64,000 bases of DNA from Poriferisodalis sp963663635 (GTDB lineage: Bacteria; Actinomycetota; Acidimicrobiia; Acidimicrobiales; Poriferisodalaceae). Both the position numbers and the translations under genes were made by a program. The DNA lies in the NCBI GenBank assembly GCA_963663635.2, contig CAXXMY010000005.1, positions 186,001 through 250,000 of the forward strand, given 5' to 3'. Below the pieces are notes generated by a model. That model did no database searches. It worked only from the letters and a program-made list of their open reading frames with translations, and was not told the origin of the DNA. Shown here one piece after another: positions 7,891-16,106 of this stretch (position 1 is its first letter; each line of letters begins with the position of its first letter).

Positions 7891-10800
7891 GTGTGCGGGA
7901 TTGTGGCGGTCCTCGGGCGCCGGGATGACCGGCCGGCTCTAGAAGCCGCAGCTGTTGTGCCGCTGCTGCATGAGGCCGCGGCGCTGCTTGGCGCCGCGGC
8001 AGACCCCGACGGGACAACCACCGCTCGGGGCGGCGATTTTGCACCCCAGCTCGAAGCCGCGGCGGCGTTGCTGCGCGAGGCCGATGAGGCGCTGCGGACG
8101 CTTCCAGGCGTTCGGCTCCTCGTTGAGGACGCCAAGTGCACCTTGGAGATCGAGGCCGCCCTGGCGACGGTGTCCGCACGCATTGTCGAGGTTGACGATG
8201 CAGTCGACGCGAGCGATGCCCCCCTTGCCCCCTCCGATGAGCACGACAGCCTGCTCGACGCCCCGGGCGCCCGTATCGAGCGAATCAATACCGCGCTGGG
8301 GGTGCTGGCCGACCACGCCTTCGCGCTTCGGCGCGATCGGTTGCGCATGGCCCGCGAGGTCACGGGGCTCTGGGGCGGCACGCCGCCACCGGCCGCGGTG
8401 GGCGGACTGTGGTCGATCCAGGTCGCGCTGTCAGCGCTGGATCGGCTCGAAGTGCGCGGACGTGACTCAGCCGGCCTGCAGGTGTTCGTGCGGGGAGCGA
8501 TTCTTGAGGCCGTCGGGAATGAAGCGGACAGCCTCAGCCAGCGGCTCGCCGATCCGCTGTTCGGGTCAGGCGCATTGCGGGCCACCGAACATGGGCTCGC
8601 CTTCGTCTACAAGACCGCCGCTGAGATCGGCGAGCTGGGCGACAACACCTCTGCGCTGCGGGCGGCAATACGCGACGACAGTCTCCTGCGTTGGGCGCTG
8701 TGTTCTGACGAAGCAGAGACCATCGTGCTTGGCCACACTCGCTGGGCCAGCATCGGGATCGTCTCGGAGCCGAACGCTCACCCGCTCGATGCCTGGATGT
8801 CGACCGGCGACGGCTCGCCTGGCGCGGTGTCGAACGGCAACGTCTCGCACGTTGCTGTGTCGAACGGCAACGTCTCGCACGTTGCCGCTGTGCTGAATGG
8901 CGATGTTGACAACTACTCCGACCTGTTGGCACAGCGCCGTTTGTCGATCGCGCCCGAGATCACCACCGACGCCAAAGTCATCCCCACGATGCTGCAGCAG
9001 GTGCTGGCCGCGTCGAAGGCAACCGATGCAAGCGTCACGACTGCCGAGCGACTCCGGCGAGCCTTCGTGGACACCGTCAGCACCTTCGACGGATCTGTCG
9101 CCATTGCTGCGCATGCCTCGGACCTGCCCGCATCGGTTGCGCTGGCGCTGCGTGGCAGCGGGCAAGCCCTCTACGTTGGCGCCACCGACCATGCCTACGT
9201 CGTTGCCAGCGAGCCGTACGGCCTCGTCGAGCAGTGTCGCCAATTCGTTCGCCTCGACGGTGAGACACCGTCCGATCCGGCGAACCCCGTCGGCAGCCGC
9301 GGCCAGGTCATGGTGGTGGGCGCACCGTCTGTTGCCGACGACGGTCAGGGCGCAGCGTCGCTTGTGGCGCTGCAGCGCTTCTCCTACGACGGTTCTGAGC
9401 TGCCGCTGCGCCACGACGATGTCGTCACTGCCGAGATCACCACCCGGGACATCGACCGGGGCGACAGCCCACACTTTCTGCTGAAGGAGATCCGCGAAGC
9501 GCCCGCGTCTTTCCGGGCCACATTGCGTGGCCGAATTGAGACGGTGACGCCGCAGGGCCGAGCAACCGCGACCGGGCCCGTGCTCGGGGCGCGGCTTGGT
9601 CCCGAGGCGCTGCCGGCCGATGTGCGGTCCCGCCTGCGCGACGGGTCGATCAGGCGCGTCGTCGCCATCGGCCAGGGCACGGCTGCTGCCGCCACCGGCG
9701 TGCTGCCGCATTTCTTCGGGTTCCTTCTGGAGCCGTCTCTGACGCTGCGCAGCATCGATTCATCGGCGCTGCTGGCGACCGAATTCAGCGGCTTCGGCTT
9801 GCTCCCCGACATGTCTGACACGCTCGTTGTCGCGGTCAGCCAATCCGGCACGACCACCGACACGAACCGAACGGTCGACCTCGTACGAGCGCGCGGCGCG
9901 GCGGTGATCGCCATCGTCAATCGGCGGGGCAGTGACCTCACCGACCGCGCCGACGGCGTGCTCTACACCTCCGACGGGCGCGACGTGGAGATGTCGGTTG
10001 CCTCCACCAAGGCGTTCTACGCGCAAGTCGCGGCCTCAGCGCTGCTGGCATCTGCGATCGCTGCGGAGTTGCGTCCCGACGATCAACGCACTGCGCGTGC
10101 TATGAGCGAGCTGCTCACAGCGTTGAGCGAATTGCCTGCAGCGCTCGCGGAGGTGTTGGGGGCGCACGATGAGATTGCTCGTATCGCCCGCCGCCACGTC
10201 GGCGCCCACCGTCACTGGGCAGTAGTCGGTAACGGGGCCAACCGGATCGCATCGCGCGAGGTCCGGATCAAGCTGTCCGAGCTCTGCTATCACGCAGTCG
10301 CCGAGGACAGCACCGAGGACAAGAAGCACATCGACTTGTCGTGCGAGCCCCTGGTGTGGGTGTGCGCGGCGGGCCTCAGCGGATCGGTCGCTACTGACGC
10401 AGCGAAGGAAGTCGCGATCTATCGGGCGCATCGGGCGACCCCGATCGTGGTCGCCTCGGCGGGGACTGGCCGTTTCGATGCTGCCGCGGAGCTGTTGGAG
10501 GTTCCCGCAGTCCACCCCGCGCTGGATTTCGTGCTGGCGACGGCGGCGGGCCACCTGTTCTGCTACGAGGCCGCGCTGGCGATCGACGCGCTTGCGAACC
10601 CGCTTCGCGAGATGCGCGCAGCAACGGAGGCCCTGCTCGCGGCCCAAGGCCGCGACGAGGCCCTGCTCGCGGCCCAGAGCCGCGACGAAGCCCTGCTCGC
10701 GCCCCACAGCCGCGAGGGTCCCGCTCATGTCGCCTCCGGGTCGACGGATGTACTCACCGTGTTGGCCGAGCGACTGGCTCCGGCCGCAAACCGATTCGGC

Positions 10801-11652
10801 GACGGCGTACGGGTGGGGCGCTACGACGGCCATCTGCGCGCCGGCACCGCGACCCGCTTGGGCTCGGTGCTGCGCTACGCAACCGGCGTGGCGCCGCTCG
10901 ATAGCTACCAGATCGACATGGGCAAGGTGGGCCGACCCTCGGTCCTCATCGAGGACCTCACCGCCGCGCTGAACATTGCGATCGATGAGCTCACCCGGCC
11001 TGTCGACACGATCAAGCACCAAGCCAAGACGGTCACCGTGGGTACCTCGCGGGCGGACGAGACGCTCATGAATTCAACGCTGGTCGCTGCCGCGATCGGT
11101 GCCGGCGCTCCACGAGATCGGCTGTCCTACGCCGCGCTGCGATCGCTCGCCTCGCTCGACCCCGCTGTGGTGGAGGTCACCGGGTGGTCGCGCTACCGAA
11201 TCGAAGGCGAGGTGGCGTCGGCGAGCAGTCCTGACGTGACCATCTGGCTGACCGACCGCGGCGGGACCGCGCTGGGCATCGAGTCACGCACTGTCTCCAA
11301 CCCGCAGCTGCGAGGCAGCAAGCACCGCGCCGCGTTCGAACGCGAAGTCACTGTGGCGCGCGGCAGCGACGGCCGCAGCGTGCTGCACATACCTGAGACG
11401 AAGGACGGGTCCACAACCGGCCTCACCCTGTTGCACTGCCAGTTCGCGACCCGGTTGCCGACGCCGACGATGCGGTCGGTGCTGATGGGCTACCGCGGGC
11501 GGTACGGCGCGCTGGCCGACGCAGTGACCGAATCGCTGCCCTGGTTCCGGGACGACCTGCTCGGCACGGTCGATGTGTTCGACCTGCTGACGCGGCCTGT
11601 GTATGTGCTGGCTGAGCACTGGTTGGGTGCCGCCGGAGCAGACGACCGATGA
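7891..11652 (+). CDS. glmS: Oversized GlmS-type glutamine amidotransferase/SIS protein
   Basis: The 1253-residue protein is about twice the size of ordinary GlmS (about 600). GTG 7891 exposes Cys2 (MCGIVAVLG), the class II amidotransferase nucleophile; longer starts would bury it. About 150 extra residues follow before RGRDSAGL, GHTRWAS (about residue 280), NAHPLD and VLNGDVDNY (about 336). Two SIS domains follow: VSQSGTT...ASTKAF near 590-730 and a second near 765-865 (VVGNGANRIASREVRIKLSELCY). A C-terminal region of about 330 residues is unfamiliar. In-frame tandem repeats occur at 8827-8886 and 10627-10716. Position next to glmM and acpS supports glucosamine-6-phosphate synthase. I see no second glmS in the window, but the SIS2 divergence leaves activity uncertain. 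Confidence 0.75.
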   Translation: MCGIVAVLGRRDDRPALEAAAVVPLLHEAAALLGAAADPDGTTTARGGDFAPQLEAAAALLREADEALRTLPGVRLLVEDAKCTLEIEAALATVSARIVEVDDAVDASDAPLAPSDEHDSLLDAPGARIERINTALGVLADHAFALRRDRLRMAREVTGLWGGTPPPAAVGGLWSIQVALSALDRLEVRGRDSAGLQVFVRGAILEAVGNEADSLSQRLADPLFGSGALRATEHGLAFVYKTAAEIGELGDNTSALRAAIRDDSLLRWALCSDEAETIVLGHTRWASIGIVSEPNAHPLDAWMSTGDGSPGAVSNGNVSHVAVSNGNVSHVAAVLNGDVDNYSDLLAQRRLSIAPEITTDAKVIPTMLQQVLAASKATDASVTTAERLRRAFVDTVSTFDGSVAIAAHASDLPASVALALRGSGQALYVGATDHAYVVASEPYGLVEQCRQFVRLDGETPSDPANPVGSRGQVMVVGAPSVADDGQGAASLVALQRFSYDGSELPLRHDDVVTAEITTRDIDRGDSPHFLLKEIREAPASFRATLRGRIETVTPQGRATATGPVLGARLGPEALPADVRSRLRDGSIRRVVAIGQGTAAAATGVLPHFFGFLLEPSLTLRSIDSSALLATEFSGFGLLPDMSDTLVVAVSQSGTTTDTNRTVDLVRARGAAVIAIVNRRGSDLTDRADGVLYTSDGRDVEMSVASTKAFYAQVAASALLASAIAAELRPDDQRTARAMSELLTALSELPAALAEVLGAHDEIARIARRHVGAHRHWAVVGNGANRIASREVRIKLSELCYHAVAEDSTEDKKHIDLSCEPLVWVCAAGLSGSVATDAAKEVAIYRAHRATPIVVASAGTGRFDAAAELLEVPAVHPALDFVLATAAGHLFCYEAALAIDALANPLREMRAATEALLAAQGRDEALLAAQSRDEALLAPHSREGPAHVASGSTDVLTVLAERLAPAANRFGDGVRVGRYDGHLRAGTATRLGSVLRYATGVAPLDSYQIDMGKVGRPSVLIEDLTAALNIAIDELTRPVDTIKHQAKTVTVGTSRADETLMNSTLVAAAIGAGAPRDRLSYAALRSLASLDPAVVEVTGWSRYRIEGEVASASSPDVTIWLTDRGGTALGIESRTVSNPQLRGSKHRAAFEREVTVARGSDGRSVLHIPETKDGSTTGLTLLHCQFATRLPTPTMRSVLMGYRGRYGALADAVTESLPWFRDDLLGTVDVFDLLTRPVYVLAEHWLGAAGADDR
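8827..8886 (+). repeat. 30-bp x 2 in-frame tandem repeat in glmS
   Basis: Two nearly identical 30-bp units (8827-8856 and 8857-8886, differing only in the last base) encode VSNGNVSHVA twice. They precede the NGDVDNY motif of the amidotransferase domain. Confidence 0.9.
10627..10716 (+). repeat. 30-bp x 3 in-frame tandem repeat in glmS
   Basis: Three 30-bp units encode EALLAAQGRD, EALLAAQSRD and EALLAPHSRE. They form a charged linker between the second SIS domain and the C-terminal region. Confidence 0.9.
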
Positions 11653-11656
11653 GCCA

Positions 11657-12139
11657 GTGAGTGCGCCAGTGGGTGCGCCAGCGAGTGATGCAGTGAGCGC
11701 GGCAGTGAGCGCGGCAGTGAGCGCGGCAGTGAGTCCGGCAGTGAGCGCTGGCGCGAACGGCAGTGAACTTGGCGCACCAGCGATTGGTATCGATCTCGTC
11801 GACGTGCCCCGCTTCGCCGCCGTCCTCAAACGTCGCCGTGGCATGCGGACGCGTCTGTTCACCGACGGGGAGCTGGCCTACGCCGATAGGACCGTCGATC
11901 CAGACGTCCGACTGGCCGCTCGATTCGCTGCGAAGGAAGCAGTGATGAAAGTGCTGGGAATCGGATTGGGCGCGTGCAAGTTCCGCGACATCGAGGTGAA
12001 GCGTCACGACTCGGGGCGCCCCGAGCTGGTGCTGCGTGGCCTCGCCGCCGAGCGGGCCGCCGCGGCGGGCCTGCACAGCTGGCAGGTTTCGCTGACCCAC
12101 ACAGCGGCTGTGGCCGCGGCGATGGTCCTGGCGCGATGA
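11657..12139 (+). CDS. acpS: Holo-[acyl-carrier-protein] synthase with repetitive N-terminal tail
   Basis: AcpS transfers phosphopantetheine from CoA to the acyl carrier protein. The core begins AIGIDLVDVPRFAAVL with the Mg-binding Asp of GIDLV, then has RFAAKEAVMKVLG with the catalytic Glu/Lys pair, and ends WQVSLTHTAAVAAAMVLA. About 40 residues precede the core, mostly VSAA repeats from 12-bp units (11693-11740); normal AcpS starts right at the core. Several in-frame GTG codons in the repeat could be the start, so 11657 is the least certain coordinate. It follows glmS after 4 bp and is probably translated by coupling. Confidence 0.82.
   Translation: MSAPVGAPASDAVSAAVSAAVSAAVSPAVSAGANGSELGAPAIGIDLVDVPRFAAVLKRRRGMRTRLFTDGELAYADRTVDPDVRLAARFAAKEAVMKVLGIGLGACKFRDIEVKRHDSGRPELVLRGLAAERAAAAGLHSWQVSLTHTAAVAAAMVLAR
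11693..11740 (+). repeat. 12-bp tandem repeat at the start of acpS
   Basis: Units of GTGAGCGCGGCA occur three times exactly (11693-11728), followed by a one-variant unit to 11740. The repeat is in frame, encodes VSAA, and supplies a GTG in each unit. Confidence 0.9.
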
Positions 12140-12246
12140 GCACGACATCGTCGATGAGCGCCACTGCCCTGAGCGCCGCTGCTGCGAGTGCCATTACTGC
12201 GGGTGCTCTCGCCGCAACGGTCGCCTCGGGCGCCCGTACGGAGTGA
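12136..12246 (+). CDS. Short Ala/Ser/Thr-rich ORF between acpS and nnr
   Basis: This 36-codon ORF starts with an ATGA overlap on the acpS stop and stops 4 bp before the GTG of nnr. Its product is almost entirely Ala, Ser and Thr. It may be a translational-coupling leader, or the frame-shifted remains of a low-complexity N-terminal tail like those on AcpS and RimI. The opening bases ATGAGCACGAC are the same as those of rimI at 16103. No function is recognisable. Confidence 0.3.
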   Translation: MSTTSSMSATALSAAAASAITAGALAATVASGARTE

Positions 12247-12250
12247 GGCA

Positions 12251-13705
12251 GTGATCCCGATCGTGACGCCGACGGAGATGTCGGTGATCGACGCTGCCTC
12301 GCCCGTCCCCACCGACGTGCTGGTGGCCCGCGCCGGGGCAGAAGTGGCAATCGCGGCGCGCCGGATGCTGGGCGGCACCTACGGACGCCGTGTGCTGGTT
12401 GCCACCGGCAAAGGTAACAATGGCGCCGACGGCAGGGTCGCTGCATCGGTGCTGTCGCGCTGGGGCGTCCGCTGCGAGGTCGCCACGCCGCCGGGAGCGC
12501 TTGAGCTCGTTGCTGCGGCACATGGCCGATCCACAGCACCGTGGGACCTGGTGATCGATGCGGCCTACGGCACCGGACTGCGCGGCCCATGGGGCGTCGA
12601 CCAAGCGCCCCAAGTGCCCGTTCTAGCGGTCGACATCCCGTCCGGCATTGACGCGCTCACCGGTGCAGATCACGGCTGCTGGCCAGCCAAGGCCACGGTC
12701 ACCTTTGGTGCCCTCAAGCCGGGACTGCTCCTGCTTCCAGGCTCCACCGCAGCCGGCGAGGTGCAGGTCGCTCCGATCGGCCTCGACACCACCAGCGCAG
12801 CCGCATGGCTGGTGACCGACGCCGACGCCGACGCAGTGTTGCCGAACCTGCCGCCCTCCACGCACAAGTGGCGCCGCGCCGTTCGGGTCATTGCGGGATC
12901 ACCGCAGATGCGCGGAGCCGGCTACCTCGTCTGCGCTGGCGCGCAGCATGCCGGCGCGGGCATGGTTGTCATCAGCTCGCCGGGGCTTGCGGCAGCCAAC
13001 GTCTCGCGCCCCACCGAGACGGTCGCCCGTGACCTGCGACCGGGCCGATGGGCCGCCGCGGCTCTCGATGGCATCGATCGATTTGATGCCGCGGTGATCG
13101 GTCCGGGCATCGGCGTCGATCCCACGTCCGCTGCCCAGATAGCGGCATTCATCGAGGGCTGTCCGATTCCGTTGGTCGTCGACGCTGATGCGCTCGCCGC
13201 GGTCGCTGAGTACCCGGACTGCTTGCGTGCCCGCTCAGCGGCAACGGTGCTCACCCCTCACGACGGCGAATTCTCGCGTCTGGTTGGCGCCGCGCCGGCC
13301 GCGGATCGCTTCGCGTCGGTTCGGCAGGCCGCCGCCGACCTCGGCGCTGTCGTCCTTGCGAAGGGCCCCACGACGCTCGTGGCTTCGCCGGATCGACCCG
13401 ACGCGAGCACGAGACCCGCCGCTGTGCTCGCGGTCACAGCGGGAACGGCCCGGCTGGCCACCGCAGGGTCAGGCGATGTGCTCTCCGGCGTCGTTGCGGC
13501 GTCGCTGTCTGGCGGCGCAGCCGATCCTGACGCCGTTGTGTCGCTGGTCGCAGCCGCAGCGCACTGGCACGGCCGCACCGCAAGCTGCGAGGCCGCCGTC
13601 CCCGCGGCGGCATCAGTGCCGCTGGTGGCCACGGCGCAGGCTGGCCTGCTTGAAGCCGCCAGGATCGAGATCGCACACGCTCAACCGGACCGGCACCGTC
13701 CATGA
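12251..13705 (+). CDS. nnr: Bifunctional NAD(P)H-hydrate epimerase / ADP-dependent dehydratase
   Basis: Nnr repairs hydrated NAD(P)H. The N-terminal epimerase (residues about 1-200) shows VATGKGNNGADGRVAA, DAAYGTGLRG and LAVDIPSGIDALTG. The C-terminal ribokinase-like dehydratase shows HKWRRAVRVIAGS, AVIGPGIGVD, VVDADAL, LTPHDGEF, VLAKGPTTLV and the ATP/ADP-site motif TAGSGDVLSG. The 484-residue length is normal. GTG 12251 matches family N-termini better than ATG 12188. It lies in the usual actinobacterial place between acpS/glmS and alr, and overlaps alr by 4 bp. Confidence 0.92.
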   Translation: MIPIVTPTEMSVIDAASPVPTDVLVARAGAEVAIAARRMLGGTYGRRVLVATGKGNNGADGRVAASVLSRWGVRCEVATPPGALELVAAAHGRSTAPWDLVIDAAYGTGLRGPWGVDQAPQVPVLAVDIPSGIDALTGADHGCWPAKATVTFGALKPGLLLLPGSTAAGEVQVAPIGLDTTSAAAWLVTDADADAVLPNLPPSTHKWRRAVRVIAGSPQMRGAGYLVCAGAQHAGAGMVVISSPGLAAANVSRPTETVARDLRPGRWAAAALDGIDRFDAAVIGPGIGVDPTSAAQIAAFIEGCPIPLVVDADALAAVAEYPDCLRARSAATVLTPHDGEFSRLVGAAPAADRFASVRQAAADLGAVVLAKGPTTLVASPDRPDASTRPAAVLAVTAGTARLATAGSGDVLSGVVAASLSGGAADPDAVVSLVAAAAHWHGRTASCEAAVPAAASVPLVATAQAGLLEAARIEIAHAQPDRHRP

Positions 13706-14898
13706 CCGCCGAGACGATGGCCGACCCAGCCGAGCTGCGCCCGACGTGGTGCGACATCGATCTCGCTGCACTCGAGCGCAACTTGGCGGCGATTCAGCGC
13801 CATGTCGGCGGCGCGGACGTGGTGCCGGTTGTCAAGGCCAATGCCTACGGGCACGGCATCGGCCCCGTTGGAATGGCGCTGCAGGCGGCCGGTGTCGTCT
13901 GCGTCGCCGTTGCCTACGTCGAGGAAGCGCTTGCGTTGCGTGCCGCAGGTGTGAGCATTGACATCCACGTGCTCGGAGGCGCCGTCCAGCGACAGATCCC
14001 GCTGTTCGTGGAACATGACCTGATCCTGACGGCACCGTCAATCGAGAAGCTCCGGCAGATCGACGAAGCGGCGGCTGCCGCGGGCACGATGGCCCGGGTC
14101 CACCTCAAGATCGACACCGGCATGGAGCGCATCGGCGTCCACCACTACAACGCCGACCAGCTGTTCGCCGAATCGCTCGGCTGCCGTCGCGTGCGCGTCG
14201 AGGGGGTGTTCAGCCACTTTGCCAACGCCGATGCCGCCGATCTCACCGATGCCCGTAGGCAGCTTGAGCGCTTCAGCGAGGCCGCCAGCTTCTACGAGCG
14301 GCGTTCGCTGCCGACCCCCGCGCGCCACATGGCTGCGTCTGCGGCGATCGCCCGCTTGCCCGAAGCGCACCTCGACCGGGTGCGACCCGGAATCGCGTTG
14401 TACGGCATCGCCCCGACGCCCGAGATCGCGGGTGCGTTGCCCACCGAGCCGGTGCTGTCGTGGCACAGCGAGGTCGTGTACTTCAAGGTCGTGCCGCCTG
14501 GAGCGTCGGTGGGGTACGGCAGCACGTGGACGACAGACCGCCAGACCCGCGTGATCACGCTGCCTTTGGGCTACGCGGACGGCTACGCCCGCTCGCTGGG
14601 CACTGGATCGAACCACCAGGGGGCCAACGTGCTCGTCAATGGCGCGCCGCACCCCGTCGTCGGGCACGTCTGCATGGATCAGACCATGGTGAACATCGGC
14701 GATTCCAGCGCCTACAACGGCGACCGCGTCACTCTCGTGGGCCGTCAAGGCGACCATCGGATCACGATCACCGATCTCGCTCGATGGTCTGAGCGCAGCC
14801 CGTACGAAGTGGTCACCGGGATCTCGCTGCGCGTCCCCCGCCGCTACCGCATCGACGGTGCCTCACATTGCGGTCTCGCCCCCGGCGAGGCGCGCTAG
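13702..14898 (+). CDS. alr: Alanine racemase
   Basis: Alr makes D-alanine for peptidoglycan. The 398-residue protein has the PLP lysine in VVKANAYGHG near residues 41-50 and a classic TIM barrel with LKIDTGMERIG. The C-terminal beta domain has the catalytic Tyr in VGYGSTW and the MDQTMVNIG motif. Its ATG overlaps the nnr stop by 4 bp (ATGA), so the two are translationally coupled. Confidence 0.95.
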   Translation: MTAETMADPAELRPTWCDIDLAALERNLAAIQRHVGGADVVPVVKANAYGHGIGPVGMALQAAGVVCVAVAYVEEALALRAAGVSIDIHVLGGAVQRQIPLFVEHDLILTAPSIEKLRQIDEAAAAAGTMARVHLKIDTGMERIGVHHYNADQLFAESLGCRRVRVEGVFSHFANADAADLTDARRQLERFSEAASFYERRSLPTPARHMAASAAIARLPEAHLDRVRPGIALYGIAPTPEIAGALPTEPVLSWHSEVVYFKVVPPGASVGYGSTWTTDRQTRVITLPLGYADGYARSLGTGSNHQGANVLVNGAPHPVVGHVCMDQTMVNIGDSSAYNGDRVTLVGRQGDHRITITDLARWSERSPYEVVTGISLRVPRRYRIDGASHCGLAPGEAR

Positions 14899-14910
14899 AC
14901 AAGCTGAATC

Positions 14911-15414
14911 ATGCGATTCCGAACCACCAGCGCAGCCCAGACGCGGCAGGTCGCCGCGGCGCTGGAACCCCTGCTGCACGCTGGCGACGTCGTGCTGCTG
15001 TCAGGCGATCTGGGGGCCGGCAAGACCGTGTTCACCCAAGGTCTGGCGGCTGCGCTCGGCGTTGCTGAGCAGGTGACGAGCCCGACGTTCACCTTGGCGC
15101 AGAGCTACGAGGGCCGCATGCGGCTGCATCACCTCGACGTCTACCGACTCGAGAATCTGGGTGAAGTGCTGGACCTGGATCTGCCCGAGCTGCTCGAAGA
15201 CGATGGCGTGGTGTGCGTGGAGTGGGGCGAAGTGGTCATTCCCGAGCTGCCCCGGGAATTCCTGCGGATCCGGATCGGACTCGCCGGCCCCGACGATTCG
15301 CCCGACATGCGCATCTTCGACGTCGACACCGTCGGCCCGAGCTGGCTTGCCCGCTCCAGCGCGCTGGCCCAAGCCTGGCGATTCGCTGACCGCTCGGAGG
15401 CCGAGCCGTGCTAG
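14911..15414 (+). CDS. tsaE: tRNA t6A biosynthesis ATPase TsaE
   Basis: TsaE is the ATPase partner of TsaB/TsaD in making N6-threonylcarbamoyl-adenosine at tRNA position 37. The 167-residue protein has Walker A GDLGAGKT near residues 31-38, SPTFTLAQSY, the HHLDVYRLE block and the VCVEWGE motif. A roughly 30-residue C-terminal tail goes beyond the usual fold. It starts 12 bp after alr and overlaps tsaB by 7 bp. Confidence 0.93.
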   Translation: MRFRTTSAAQTRQVAAALEPLLHAGDVVLLSGDLGAGKTVFTQGLAAALGVAEQVTSPTFTLAQSYEGRMRLHHLDVYRLENLGEVLDLDLPELLEDDGVVCVEWGEVVIPELPREFLRIRIGLAGPDDSPDMRIFDVDTVGPSWLARSSALAQAWRFADRSEAEPC

Positions 15415-16106
15415 TGCTCGGAATCGAGACCGCGACGCCGCAGGTGGGCGTGGCCATCGGCGGTCACGAAGGCATCATCGCGTCGTTTCACACCACCAGA
15501 GATCGCCGTCACGCCGAGACGCTGGCGCCCGCCGTGAAGTTCCTCTGCGAGCAGGCGCAGCTGAAGCTGTCGCAGATCGGCCTTGTCGCCGTCGACATCG
15601 GCCCCGGCCTGTTCACCGGACTGCGCGTCGGGCTGGCGACTGCGAAGGCGATCGCGCACGCCTGCAGGGTCCCCATGATCGGGGTCTCCAGCCTCGACCT
15701 GGCTGCGTTTCCGGCGCGCTTCAGCGACCGGTTGATCGTGTCGACGGTGGATGCCCGGCGCGGCGAGATCTTCTACGCCACCTACCGGCGAGCTCCCGGC
15801 GGCATCCAGCTCATGAGCCCGCCGGCCGTCGACCCGCCTGGCGTCGTGGCAGCGCAGCTCATGGCGACGGGCTCCGAGACGCTCATCGTCGGCGACGGCG
15901 CCGAGCGCTACGCCGACATTCTCGGTGCGGTGCGCGGCGCCGAGATCGGTCGGGAAGGCCTGCGCCACCCCAATGCCGGCGCTCTCGTCGAGCTGGCCCA
16001 CGCCCGAGCACTTCGAGAGGAATTCGTGAGCCCCGCCGAGATAGTGCCGTTGTATCTGCGTGCGCCCGACGCCCGCATCAACTGGCAGCAGCGGGAACGA
16101 TCATGA
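15408..16106 (+). CDS. tsaB: tRNA t6A biosynthesis protein TsaB
   Basis: TsaB is a degenerate ASKHA-fold partner of TsaD. The 232-residue protein opens MLVLGIETATPQVGVAIG, then has RHAETLAPAV and the strongly conserved GPGLFTGLRVGLATAKAIA, and DARRGEIFYATYR. The start overlaps tsaE and the stop overlaps rimI by ATGA, completing the tsaE-tsaB-rimI-tsaD cassette in its normal order. Confidence 0.93.
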   Translation: MLVLGIETATPQVGVAIGGHEGIIASFHTTRDRRHAETLAPAVKFLCEQAQLKLSQIGLVAVDIGPGLFTGLRVGLATAKAIAHACRVPMIGVSSLDLAAFPARFSDRLIVSTVDARRGEIFYATYRRAPGGIQLMSPPAVDPPGVVAAQLMATGSETLIVGDGAERYADILGAVRGAEIGREGLRHPNAGALVELAHARALREEFVSPAEIVPLYLRAPDARINWQQRERS

